From positions 12,679 through 76,678 of the forward strand of contig CAJTRA010000001.1 in the NCBI GenBank assembly GCA_910578345.1: DNA of 64,000 bases, read 5' to 3'. The stretch comes from an uncultured Lachnospiraceae bacterium (GTDB lineage Bacteria > Bacillota > Clostridia > Lachnospirales > Lachnospiraceae). The notes below the pieces were generated by a model. That model was not told the DNA's origin. It did not search any database and was given only the letters and a program-made list of their open reading frames with translations. Position numbers and translations under genes: made by a program. Of this stretch, positions 45,285 through 54,580 are shown piece after piece; position 1 is the stretch's first letter, and each line of letters starts with the position of its first letter.

Positions 45285-47108
45285 ATGAATAAAATTCAAC
45301 AGCTGTCATACCGCACACAGATCTTTATCGCCTCGCTGGCGCTGATCATTATCCCCTCTGTCCTGCTCGGCCTTTTTGCCGTCAACGATTCCACATCAAA
45401 GCTGGTGGAAGAATATAACGCTTCGCTCTCTACCATTATCTCCCAGGCAAACCTGACCTTGGACACCCTTCTGCAGGACGCGTTCAAAGTAGCCGATATG
45501 CCTATCCTCAGCGACGATATCAGGAAAGCGATGGTCACGGATTATCAGGATGACTATCTGGCCTATGCTCAGGCATCTACCATGTTCCGCAATCTGTTCA
45601 ATCAGACAAACCGGCTCAACAGCGACTTAGAAGTCTGCATCTTCACCAACCGCTACGGATTTACTTTTGAAAGCAGTATCGCAAGCGCTCTCCGTCGCAG
45701 ACAGATCGAGGAGAATATCGGCCAATGGGTGGAGCAGGCCCGAAATTCGCCCAATCATACCTATGTCGCTCCCCTACAGACCCACAAGATCAACGAAACC
45801 GAGAAAAAGACCCTGCCCATGATCAAGATCCTTCTTGACAAGTATGATTACAAGGAGATCGGCATCTATTACTGTGAGATCAACTTCAAGCCGATCGAGA
45901 ATATCATTCTCTCTGCACAGAATACCGAGAATACTTTCCTGATCTATAACGCAGAACATCAGCTCACCTTTTCCTCCAATCCGGATTATCTTGAGCCTTC
46001 CGATAAAAATACTAAACTTCTGTCTGCGCTTTCCTCCTTTAACGCATCCCTTCCCTCTGATTCCTCCATCGTGGAAAGAGAGATCCGTCTGGGAAATCAA
46101 CGTTACCGTGTCAATGGCTGTGCAAACAAGACCACCAATTGGCATCTCGTCCAGTTGATTGATAATCAAGCCATCTCCCAGATTTACCGTGACAATATCC
46201 TAAGCTATGTCAGGATTCTCATGCTCTGTATCATACTGGGTATGCTTCTGGCCATCCTGCTTTCCACCACCCTCACCAGGTCCATCTTAAGGCTCTGCCT
46301 GCAGATCGATTCTCTGAATGTACAAAACGGCGGACAGATTGACGAAAAGGCATGCGGATCCAATCAGGAACTGCGAAAACTGGTCGTCAGCTTCAATCAT
46401 TTAAACCAGCGTCTGAGTACAAGCCTGCAGCAAAACTATCAGATCCAACTGGCAGAACAGAACATGCGGATCCAGATGCTGCAGTTCCAGATCAATCACC
46501 ACTTTCTCTATAATACTCTGAATGTGATCCGTTCCCTTGCCAATATCCACAATGTGCCGCAGATTGAGACCATTTCCCTGTGTATGTCTGACCTGCTGCG
46601 GTATAATCTGGAAAATTTCCCCGTTGCGCTTCTTGAAGAAGAGCTGCAGCAGATACGACGCTATATGACCATACAGGATATCCGCTTCCCTGGAAAATTT
46701 ACATTTGATATCAATATTTCCCCCGATTACCTGAAAATGCAGATTCCGGCATTTCTTCTGCAGCCGCTCGTGGAAAACAGCATTGAACATGGTTTTGGCA
46801 GCCGGGAGGCAGATTGTTACATCAGCATCAGCAGTCAGACACAGGCCGACGGACTTCATATTTTTGTGGCAGATAACGGAGATGGTATCCCAGGCGCCCT
46901 GCTGGAACGCCTGAACAGAGAATGCCTGACTGACGTATCCACAGCAGCGAAAGAAGACGGCCATCATTCTATCGGCTTACAAAACGTAGGTCAACGGATC
47001 CGCAGCCATTTCGGGACTTCCTACGGTCTGTCCATCGAAAGCCATGAGGGAGAAGGCACCATTGTCAATCTTCTTCTGCCGGCCAGACCTGCCTCAGTTC
47101 CCTCTTGA
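45285..47108 (+). CDS. YesM-type sensor histidine kinase
   Basis: A 607-residue membrane kinase. An N-terminal membrane segment (about 12-32), a large extracellular sensing domain, a second membrane segment (about 310-330) and a HAMP-like linker lead to the His_kinase domain. Phosphoacceptor His lies in QINHHFLYNTLNVIRSLA; the ATPase has PLVENSIEHGF, DNGDGIPGAL and HSIGLQNVGQRI. It is the best partner for the YesN-type regulator at 36952-38541, though the two genes are separated by azlCD and lysR. It would sense an extracellular sugar. Confidence 0.92.
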   Translation: MNKIQQLSYRTQIFIASLALIIIPSVLLGLFAVNDSTSKLVEEYNASLSTIISQANLTLDTLLQDAFKVADMPILSDDIRKAMVTDYQDDYLAYAQASTMFRNLFNQTNRLNSDLEVCIFTNRYGFTFESSIASALRRRQIEENIGQWVEQARNSPNHTYVAPLQTHKINETEKKTLPMIKILLDKYDYKEIGIYYCEINFKPIENIILSAQNTENTFLIYNAEHQLTFSSNPDYLEPSDKNTKLLSALSSFNASLPSDSSIVEREIRLGNQRYRVNGCANKTTNWHLVQLIDNQAISQIYRDNILSYVRILMLCIILGMLLAILLSTTLTRSILRLCLQIDSLNVQNGGQIDEKACGSNQELRKLVVSFNHLNQRLSTSLQQNYQIQLAEQNMRIQMLQFQINHHFLYNTLNVIRSLANIHNVPQIETISLCMSDLLRYNLENFPVALLEEELQQIRRYMTIQDIRFPGKFTFDINISPDYLKMQIPAFLLQPLVENSIEHGFGSREADCYISISSQTQADGLHIFVADNGDGIPGALLERLNRECLTDVSTAAKEDGHHSIGLQNVGQRIRSHFGTSYGLSIESHEGEGTIVNLLLPARPASVPS

Positions 47109-47243
47109 CATTTTTCTGCAAACCATTACAATATGATATGATCTTTACTGACAAGACAGTTGACTTTACAGCAGAGCATACACCTCACAAACCTGCTGAC
47201 GATACTGCTGAAACATCATTTCCCTGAAAGGAAGCAAACGACC

Positions 47244-48293
47244 ATGAAAGAATTTCTGCAACGCAAAAACATTATCTTTTCCTTCAAACGCTACGGCGTA
47301 GACTGCCTGGGCGCCATGGCCCAGGGACTGTTCTGCTCCCTCCTAATCGGCACGATCATCAAGACGCTTGGGCAGCAGACCGGGCTGGAATATCTGGTAA
47401 CCATCGGTACTTATGCCACTGCAGTAGCCGGACCGGCCATGGCAATCTCCATCGGGTTTTCCCTGCAGGCTCCGCCTTTGGTGCTTTTCTCCCTGGTAGC
47501 CGTGGGCGGCGCTGCCAATGAGTTAGGCGGCGCGGGAGGGCCGTTAGCCGTACTGATCATCGCCATTCTGGCCGCAGAGTGCGGCAAGCTGGTTTCCAAA
47601 GAGACGAAGATCGATATTCTCGTCACCCCTTTCGTAACAATCTTCGCGGGCGTTGCGCTCTCCACGCTGCTTGCGCCCGGTATTGGCGCCGCCGCAAGCT
47701 CCGTTGGCCGTCTGATCATGTGGGCCACCGACTTACAGCCCTTCCTGATGGGTATGATCGTATCTGTACTGGTAGGCATTGCCCTGACACTGCCCATCTC
47801 TTCCGCCGCCATCTGCGCCGCCCTCTCCCTGACAGGGCTTGCCGGAGGCGCTGCCGTGGCCGGCTGCTGTGCAAATATGATAGGTTTTGCGGTAATAAGT
47901 TTCAGAGAGAATAAGTGGGGCGGCCTGATCTCCCAGGGTCTGGGCACTTCCATGCTGCAGATGGGGAATATTGTGAAAAATCCAAAAATCTGGATCCCGC
48001 CCATCCTTGCTTCCGCTGTCACAGGCCCTGTCGCCACCTGTATCTTCAAGATGCAGATGAACGGCACGCCCGTTTCCTCCGGCATGGGCACCTGCGGCCT
48101 AGTCGGCCAGATCGGCGTCTACACTGGCTGGGTGAATGACGTTGCTGCCGGAAGCAAGGCTGCCATCACCGCTTTTGACTGGATTGGCCTGATCTTAATC
48201 AGCTTCGTGCTGCCCGCTCTTATTTCTACCTTGGTAGGCAGCTTCCTTCGTAAGATTGGCTGGATCAAAGAAAACGACTTGAAACTGGAATAG
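47244..48293 (+). CDS. PTS EIIC-like integral membrane protein (PTS_EIIC_2 type)
   Basis: A 349-residue polytopic membrane protein of the PTS_EIIC_2 group. Typical segments are RYGVDCLGAMAQGLFCSLLIG, ISIGFSLQAPPLVLFSL and SGMGTCGLVGQIGVYTGW. No EIIA or EIIB gene is near, so phosphotransfer-driven uptake is doubtful; members of this group are often orphan. ATG at 47244 has AAAGGAAG 9 bases upstream. It follows the kinase gene on the same strand. Confidence 0.85.
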   Translation: MKEFLQRKNIIFSFKRYGVDCLGAMAQGLFCSLLIGTIIKTLGQQTGLEYLVTIGTYATAVAGPAMAISIGFSLQAPPLVLFSLVAVGGAANELGGAGGPLAVLIIAILAAECGKLVSKETKIDILVTPFVTIFAGVALSTLLAPGIGAAASSVGRLIMWATDLQPFLMGMIVSVLVGIALTLPISSAAICAALSLTGLAGGAAVAGCCANMIGFAVISFRENKWGGLISQGLGTSMLQMGNIVKNPKIWIPPILASAVTGPVATCIFKMQMNGTPVSSGMGTCGLVGQIGVYTGWVNDVAAGSKAAITAFDWIGLILISFVLPALISTLVGSFLRKIGWIKENDLKLE

Positions 48294-48385
48294 TCTGGAT
48301 CATACATCCGGAAAGCCAAGGGCTGAATCGTTGTGAGTGTCCCCAAAAATGTCATAAAAAGACTGGTAATTTTTCCTTTTCCCTC

Positions 48386-48450
48386 TTTACAAAAAGGCAT
48401 AAATGCCGAGATAATATATACAGAAGCGTTATGCCGCTTTCTCGCGGCAT
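48386..48450 (+). promoter_or_regulatory. Promoter and leader hairpin of the FliD-like gene
   Basis: TTTACA (48386-48391) and GATAAT (48410-48415) are 18 bp apart; the spacer holds GGCATAAATGCC, a short palindrome. The -10 region GCCGAGATAA also loosely resembles a flagellar sigma-28 site. A hairpin, ATGCCGC with GCGGCAT (48431-48450), lies at the start of a leader of about 150 nt. Confidence 0.5.
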
Positions 48451-48568
48451 GTTTCTATCTGTTTTATTTACGGTAACATTTTTGTTCATTCATTAAGAGA
48501 CAAGGAAGTCAAATAAGTTTCTATTGTTAACAACAGCAGAAATCTCAAACACATGGAGGGTGATGACA

Positions 48569-49792
48569 ATGGGTATTGGTTTAAATGGTTTAAGTTCAGG
48601 TCTCAATGACACTTATTCCGCTCTTTTGGGCGGCGGATCAGGTTCCGGCGAAGTAGGTGGAGCATCTTTATTATCTGACTATGCTTCGATCAAGAACGGA
48701 AGCTATGGTAAGATGATGAAATCCTATTACGCTAAGGTGAAAGACGCGGAAGAAGAAGAGGATTCTTCCAAAGGCAAATCCAAAACAAAGGTGAAAGACG
48801 CGGCATCCGCAAGCGCAGCCAGGAAATTTTACGAGACTGCAACAGGCATGAATGCACTTGATTACAGTGCAGATAATATCGACGAGTTATATGACAAAGT
48901 ATCCTCCTTTGTAAAAGACTATAATTCTATGATGAAAGCGGCATCTAAAAGCAGCAACAGCGACGTGAAAGCGCAGGCGGATGCCCTGAATGATTATACG
49001 TATCAGAATTATAAGCTGTTTGCCAAAGTTGGTATTACGATGAATGCGGACCGCACGCTGTCCATCGACGAGGACACCTTCAAGAAGGTAAATGAAAAGA
49101 CCGGTTCTACCAATGTACCGACGCTGACTACACTGTTTAAGGGCATCAATTCCTTTGCCGACAAAGCTGCAGACCGCGCCAGCACGATCTACCGTAAGGC
49201 AGGAGAAGGAGAGGAAGTTACCTCTGCAAAAGCCAAATATGCCGGCAGCACGGGCGGCGTCTCTTCCAGCGATAAGACGGACAGCTCCGACAAGGGTACT
49301 TCCAAGACTGCAAAGGATGCGGCATCGGCAGCGTCTGCAAGCGCGCTTTATAAGTCCATCGAGAAGCTGGGCGCGATGTCCATCGACAATGACAACAAAG
49401 AGGCTGTATTCGATGTATTTTCCACTCTCGTCAGGGATTACAACGAGCTCTTAAAAGATACCGCCGACAGTAAGAACTCCAATGTCATCAAACAGGCTGA
49501 TTATCTGAAAAGCCTTGTAAACGGCAACAAGAGCGCTTTCTCCAGAATGGGCGTGACTGTCAGCTCCGACAAGTCCCTTTCTATCGATGAAGAGAAATTT
49601 AAAGAAGCGGATATGAGTACCGTAAAGAGTCTTTTCAGCGGCGCTTATTCCTTCGGCGAGAAGATGACCGACCGTATCAACCAGATCTACCGCTACGCTA
49701 CCCAGGGGGATTCCCTGAACGGCCAGACCTACACGAGCCAGGGCAGCTACAGCGCGGCGAGCGTGGGCTCCACACTGGATACGGTAATGTGA
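48569..49792 (+). CDS. FliD-like two-repeat protein, function unknown
   Basis: A 407-residue, Ser/Ala/Lys/Asp-rich protein without signal peptide. Two homologous modules of about 140 residues (about 80-225 and 255-390) each contain a helix with the F-V/L-x-DYN pattern (SSFVKDYNSMMKAA; STLVRDYNELLKD), then K-x-G-(I/V)-T and a LSIDEDTFKK or LSIDEEKFKE segment. These resemble the C-terminal part of flagellar cap proteins (FliD). The start MGIGLNGLSSGL also recalls flagellar filament-associated proteins. GGAGG lies 9 bases before ATG at 48569. No flagellar neighbours are present, so export and role are open. Confidence 0.65.
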   Translation: MGIGLNGLSSGLNDTYSALLGGGSGSGEVGGASLLSDYASIKNGSYGKMMKSYYAKVKDAEEEEDSSKGKSKTKVKDAASASAARKFYETATGMNALDYSADNIDELYDKVSSFVKDYNSMMKAASKSSNSDVKAQADALNDYTYQNYKLFAKVGITMNADRTLSIDEDTFKKVNEKTGSTNVPTLTTLFKGINSFADKAADRASTIYRKAGEGEEVTSAKAKYAGSTGGVSSSDKTDSSDKGTSKTAKDAASAASASALYKSIEKLGAMSIDNDNKEAVFDVFSTLVRDYNELLKDTADSKNSNVIKQADYLKSLVNGNKSAFSRMGVTVSSDKSLSIDEEKFKEADMSTVKSLFSGAYSFGEKMTDRINQIYRYATQGDSLNGQTYTSQGSYSAASVGSTLDTVM

Positions 49793-49838
49793 TCAGCATC
49801 ATACATTCAGCAAACCGAAGATTGAATCACTATTAGTC

Positions 49839-49876
49839 AAAATGAGACGGTTCCAAACGGTTCCGTCTCATTTTTT
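49839..49876. terminator. Terminator between FliD-like and isomerase genes
   Basis: AAAATGAGACGG (49839-49850) and CCGTCTCATTTT (49863-49874) form a perfect 12-bp stem followed by T on the plus strand. It can serve both convergent genes. Confidence 0.9.
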
Positions 49877-49946
49877 ACCTTTATCTTTCTACGTTTTTAC
49901 AAATATCTTTTTGCACTCTGCCCCGGCAAATTTCTTCCTTCCTCTT

Positions 49947-51431
49947 CTATGCAAAAGGATTCTCTGTCGGGTATGGCAGGCTCTTCGGCTGGTTATAACC
50001 GATCTCGCTCACATCAACGCCGATATACTTGAATACTTCAAACAACGCTTTTCCGAAATGACCAAATGCAACCGCGCCGTGATGCGGGTAATTCTTCTCG
50101 ATCAGCACATGACGGTAGAATCTTCCCATCTCCGGAATCGCAAATACGCCAATACCGCCGAAGGACCTTGTCGCAACCGGAAGGACCTCGCCTTCTGCCA
50201 CATAAGCGCGCAGGATATTATCTGCACTGCTCTGCAGACGATAGAACGTGATATCACCAGGAACAATATCGCCCTCCAGTGTGCCCTCTGTCACTTCCTC
50301 AGGCAAAGTTCTTGCCATGATCATCTGATACTCCATACTGCACTTAGACAGCTTCTTAGAGCAGGTATTGCCGCAGTGGAAGCCCATGAAAGTATCGGTA
50401 AACTTGTAATCGAATTTGCCCTCGATAGACTCCCTGTACATATCTTTCGGAACGGAGTTGTTGATGTCAAGCAGCGTTACGATATCGTCACTGACTGCTG
50501 TACCGATAAACTCACTCAAAGCGCCGTAAATATCTACTTCACAGGATACCGGAATGCCGCTTCCTGTCAGACGGCTGTTCACATAACAGGGAACAAAACC
50601 GAACTGCGTCTGGAAAGCCGGCCAGCACTTACCGGCGATCGCCACATATTCGCGATAGCCTTTATGCTGCTCGATCCAGTCAAGCAGCGTCAGCTCATAC
50701 TGTGCCAGTTTCGGCAGAATCGTAGGCTTATTATTGCCTTCTCCCAGCTCTGCTTCCATATCTTTAACGATCTCCGGAATACGAGGGTCTCCCTCATGCT
50801 TGTTGAACGCTTCGAACAGATCCAGCTCGGAGTTCTCCTCGATCTCTACACCCAGATTATAGAGCTGCTTGATCGGTGCGTTACAAGCTAAGAAGTTGAG
50901 CGGTCTGGGGCCGAAGGAAATGATCTTCAGACCAGAAAGACCAACGATCGCCCGTGCGATGGGCACAAACTCATGGATCATGTCCGCACAGTCCTCTGCG
51001 TCTCCTACCGGATACTCAGGGATATACGCTTTCACATTGCGCAGCTTCAAATTATAGCTTGCATTCAGCATGCCACAGTACGCATCGCCGCGTCCCTGGA
51101 TCAGGTTGCCCTGGGATTCCTCGGCCGCCGCCACAAACATCTTAGGTCCTTCAAAGTGCTTCGCCAGCAGTGTCTCAGAGATCTCCGGGCCGAAATTACC
51201 CAGATAGACACAGAGCGCATTACAGCCATTGTCCTTGATATCCTTCAGAGCGTTCACCATATCGATCTCACTCTCGATGATACAGACAGGGCACTCATAG
51301 ATGTCAGCCGCATCATATTTCGCCTGATATGCTTTTACCAGGGCCTCTCTTCTGTTCACTGCAAGAGATGCCGGGAAGCAGTCGCGGCTTACAGCTACAA
51401 TACCAATTTTGACTTTCGGTAAATTGTTCAT
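49947..51431 (-). CDS. L-fucose/L-arabinose isomerase family protein
   Basis: A 494-residue protein of the fucose/arabinose isomerase superfamily, which interconverts aldose and ketose sugars with a divalent metal. Visible family segments include VKIGIVAVSRDCFP, CVYLGNFGPEISETLLA, the Glu-containing SCEVDIYGALSEFIG and FHCGNTCSKKL. ATG at 51431 follows AAAGGAGG. With xylB, DUF4867 and a LacI regulator nearby it likely starts breakdown of a pentose or deoxy sugar to the ketose that the kinase uses. The actual sugar is not known. Confidence 0.88.
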   Translation of the reverse strand: MNNLPKVKIGIVAVSRDCFPASLAVNRREALVKAYQAKYDAADIYECPVCIIESEIDMVNALKDIKDNGCNALCVYLGNFGPEISETLLAKHFEGPKMFVAAAEESQGNLIQGRGDAYCGMLNASYNLKLRNVKAYIPEYPVGDAEDCADMIHEFVPIARAIVGLSGLKIISFGPRPLNFLACNAPIKQLYNLGVEIEENSELDLFEAFNKHEGDPRIPEIVKDMEAELGEGNNKPTILPKLAQYELTLLDWIEQHKGYREYVAIAGKCWPAFQTQFGFVPCYVNSRLTGSGIPVSCEVDIYGALSEFIGTAVSDDIVTLLDINNSVPKDMYRESIEGKFDYKFTDTFMGFHCGNTCSKKLSKCSMEYQMIMARTLPEEVTEGTLEGDIVPGDITFYRLQSSADNILRAYVAEGEVLPVATRSFGGIGVFAIPEMGRFYRHVLIEKNYPHHGAVAFGHFGKALFEVFKYIGVDVSEIGYNQPKSLPYPTENPFA

Positions 51432-51495
51432 GTTTTTTATCCTCCTTTTACCGGGTTGACCGGTTCCTTGCATTGTTACATGGCCAAACTTCTTT

Positions 51496-52116
51496 TCAAT
51501 CGCGGACATCCAGATTCTTACCCACCAGTCCAATATGCGCGCCGGCATCCAGTCCGCCTTCTTCATGGCCGATCAGCCATTTGTTCTTCGCGGTGATCAG
51601 CTTATCTTCCCATCCGTCATGCTCCTGTGTGAGCGGACAGTTAGTGCCCACCGGCAGCACAATCCCAACTTTGAACTGATTACCGCCTACGCTGCAGGGC
51701 GCATAGTGCAGTGTGGTCGCATAAATCTCCACCGCCGTTCCTGCCGGTACGAGAAACGCCTCCATCTTAGCCGTATCGTAAGTAAATTCCTCCGTGATAT
51801 CCTGCTGCATTCCCAGGATCAGGACAGCGTCTGTGGCCGCCACATTGACCTCGGAACTTTTGTGGTACTCAACTGCATTCAGCTTATAGTTGATGCCGTT
51901 GCAATATCCCACCTGGATCGGCAATTCTCCAAACGTTTTCTGCTGCAGAGCTGCCGCTGTCGTCGTTGCTTCCAGCTCCGGAATGGACGGCTCATAGGCC
52001 ACCCCCTTATAGTCCGGTGTCTTTTGCAGCGCCTCCACGAGCGGTCCGAAATCATAGCCCTGGATGACCTTTCCATATTTGTGGAACGCCTCATCTGTGA
52101 TCTTTTTAATTTCCAT
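51496..52116 (-). CDS. DUF4867 family protein (cupin-like)
   Basis: A 206-residue protein of the DUF4867 family, a cupin-like group found beside isomerase and kinase genes in sugar clusters. Beta-rich segments include LPIQVGYCNGINYKLNAVEYHKSSEVNVA and AFLVPAGTAVEIYATTLHYAPC. It may be a sugar-phosphate lyase, mutarotase or binding protein; nothing decides between these. ATG at 52116 follows AAAGGAG and lies 6 bases after the stop of the upstream membrane protein gene. Confidence 0.85.
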   Translation of the reverse strand: MEIKKITDEAFHKYGKVIQGYDFGPLVEALQKTPDYKGVAYEPSIPELEATTTAAALQQKTFGELPIQVGYCNGINYKLNAVEYHKSSEVNVAATDAVLILGMQQDITEEFTYDTAKMEAFLVPAGTAVEIYATTLHYAPCSVGGNQFKVGIVLPVGTNCPLTQEHDGWEDKLITAKNKWLIGHEEGGLDAGAHIGLVGKNLDVRD

Positions 52117-52121
52117 TGATA

Positions 52122-54455
52122 TTATCTCTCCTTTCTTCCCTGATCTTCCCTGATCTTCCCTATTTTCTGCCTGACAATACCAGGCCGGCAAGCCCATACC
52201 ACCATGAGGATCAGCGTAACCGCAGATACCGCTTCCGCGATCCTCCACCACCATGGTTCACAGAACCCAAGATGGACCGCCCCCTGATAGCCCTTTGGGA
52301 TCATGACTGCTACTCTGCCATTGTCTCCCACAGATGTCTTAAACTTCACATGGCTGTCTAAATCTCTTGCCTGATATCCTCCATAGTATAAAACCGGAAA
52401 CAGAATTTCCCTCTCTTCGGACGCCGGATTTTCCACCTGAATGTCGAATGACAGCCCCTTTCTTTCGACCAGGCTGACGGTCAGCGGTTCTGCCGCTTCC
52501 AATTCCTGGGTAAGCCTGCTCGTTTCCGTCATTACCGGAAGGTACTCCCCATTTCCAACCTTATAGCTATAGATGCCATGATCCGTTCTGGATTCTAATG
52601 CAATCCCATCCAGATATACCGCATCATAAGTTAACGTCTTATCATACTGGAAATTCTGGTATAATGTTATAAAGCATAGGATTCCTATAAGATAGTATAA
52701 TTTCTTCCGGTCAAATACTTCCATGGTAAAGAAAACTACTGCCAGGCAGGCCGCCAGCGCCACCGCTACACTCATCAATCGGTACTGGTACTGTATCGTT
52801 CGGAAAAACTTCGTGAGCAGCATGCTTCTTTTCGCCAATTCGACCACCGGAAAAAGATCTGTGCACACCACGATCGCAAACAGCGTAAAACAGGCAACGA
52901 CTCTGCCGTGCTTCGTCTGTCTGAGTCTCTTCTGAACAGGAATCGTCACGAGATAAAGCACAAGCACCAGTATCAAAGCAAACCCCAGCGTATTTTGATC
53001 TGTAAAAAGCTGATACAGGTTTCTCCCTTCCTGGGTAAAATCTTCTAATGTGGCATAATAATCTTCGATCTGCGTTTCATCCGCAATTCTAGAATTGATC
53101 TTAAGCTTCTCCGTGAGCATATACTGCAGAAGCGGAACCAGAAACCACAGATTCCATAATACCGCCATGCCGGCCGCCTTCGTAAGTTCTAAAAGTGTAT
53201 TTCTGCGCAGCACCTTTTTCAGCATAACAATACATAGGAGGACACAGTACACCCCCACCATCAGACAGCTCAGCATGTGGGTCATCAAGATTCCTGTAAA
53301 TCCAGTCGTCAGAAGGACCCAGATCCTCTTATATTCTTTCGATTCCACATCCTCTGTGAACAGAAGATAAAAGCCCGCCACGATCAGCGGATAAAATACC
53401 ATGCCGCTGGCGCTGCCCAGCATAGCCCGATACGTTATGGCTACTCTCTGTGCACATCCGGCATACAGGACGCTGCCGGCCATCGCGGCGATATCATCCC
53501 TCGTTATTCTTCTGAAAGCATAGAACGCAATAAAGACTGTCGCTATGTTGACACACTCCACATACGCCTTATAGGCTTCCTCCAGCGTAAATCCTACCGC
53601 GCGCAGCATTGCAGGAAAATACAGGAAGATATCCCCATAAAAGACAGACACCGCATAGCCATACCCGTCCAGCCAGCCAGATTGTATTCTGACAGGAAAG
53701 TGCCCGCTTCCCTCCGCAGATTTCAGACTGCGGTACAATCCTTCCAGCCGCGCCAAATGAAACGTTAAATCACTCCCGGCGCTCAATCCGCTTTGGTACA
53801 GCGGAAGCCCCAGGAAGAAAGCCGTCGCCGCTAATACCAGAAAGACGATCTTCCTCTCTGCATTCCACCCTGTATAATATCTCATATATCCCCATACCAG
53901 AAGATCCGCAAGGATCAGAACAGCGGCCAGCCAGAAGATGCGATATACAAAAGTCACCTTCGATGCAACGATACGCACCTGCAGAAGCTGTATATAGTCT
54001 CCATCGACCGCATCCCCTGTCAGTCTCAGTTTAAACCGTATCTTAGAGTCGTCATGAATTTTGACACGATAAGAGATATTATCTTTGTCCGGATTTAACT
54101 CGAACTCATCCTGATCGACCAGTTCTTTCCCATTTCTTGGACTGTCATATACCAGTCCGGCCTTTACGATCCCATGCCGCACATAGGCAGCTTCAATATA
54201 ATAGACCCCCTCCGTGAGTTGAAATGCAGGTGTGACAACGGCTTTCGCATTCTCAAATGAAACATCCAGATAGTTTCCTTCTGTCACATCATTATCCTTA
54301 TTCTGCACCTGCATATCGCTCTCTGAAAAAGATATTTCCTGCCCGGAGAATGTTGCCGCCGATATCAGCCCATACAAAACTACGGCTGCAATCTCAAACA
54401 ATAAAAGTAAAACAACATTTCTTCTGCAATATATCATACTCCTGAATCTCTGCAC
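52122..54455 (-). CDS. Large polytopic membrane protein, GT-C-like, with luminal domain
   Basis: A 777-residue protein with one N-terminal membrane segment, an extracellular beta-rich domain (about 35-160), then about ten further membrane segments and a C-terminal extracellular part. The motif SAGSDLTFHLARLEGLYRSL after the third span, with acidic and histidine residues facing outside, recalls GT-C glycosyltransferases and YfhO/6-PTPS-related membrane proteins. It may transfer sugars from lipid carriers outside the cell. The GTG start has AGGAGG 11 bases upstream. It interrupts the sugar operon, between xylB and DUF4867. Confidence 0.7.
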   Translation of the reverse strand: MQRFRSMIYCRRNVVLLLLFEIAAVVLYGLISAATFSGQEISFSESDMQVQNKDNDVTEGNYLDVSFENAKAVVTPAFQLTEGVYYIEAAYVRHGIVKAGLVYDSPRNGKELVDQDEFELNPDKDNISYRVKIHDDSKIRFKLRLTGDAVDGDYIQLLQVRIVASKVTFVYRIFWLAAVLILADLLVWGYMRYYTGWNAERKIVFLVLAATAFFLGLPLYQSGLSAGSDLTFHLARLEGLYRSLKSAEGSGHFPVRIQSGWLDGYGYAVSVFYGDIFLYFPAMLRAVGFTLEEAYKAYVECVNIATVFIAFYAFRRITRDDIAAMAGSVLYAGCAQRVAITYRAMLGSASGMVFYPLIVAGFYLLFTEDVESKEYKRIWVLLTTGFTGILMTHMLSCLMVGVYCVLLCIVMLKKVLRRNTLLELTKAAGMAVLWNLWFLVPLLQYMLTEKLKINSRIADETQIEDYYATLEDFTQEGRNLYQLFTDQNTLGFALILVLVLYLVTIPVQKRLRQTKHGRVVACFTLFAIVVCTDLFPVVELAKRSMLLTKFFRTIQYQYRLMSVAVALAACLAVVFFTMEVFDRKKLYYLIGILCFITLYQNFQYDKTLTYDAVYLDGIALESRTDHGIYSYKVGNGEYLPVMTETSRLTQELEAAEPLTVSLVERKGLSFDIQVENPASEEREILFPVLYYGGYQARDLDSHVKFKTSVGDNGRVAVMIPKGYQGAVHLGFCEPWWWRIAEAVSAVTLILMVVWACRPGIVRQKIGKIREDQGRKER

Positions 54456-54580
54456 TGCTTATTCCGCCTCCTGTTCATGCCTGATCCATGCAGACAGCAA
54501 ACCTGACAAGCAAGCTGCCTTTCTTTCTTGTATGATATCTGAAACCATTTCAGATACTTCTTTTTATCTTTCTGCTACAG

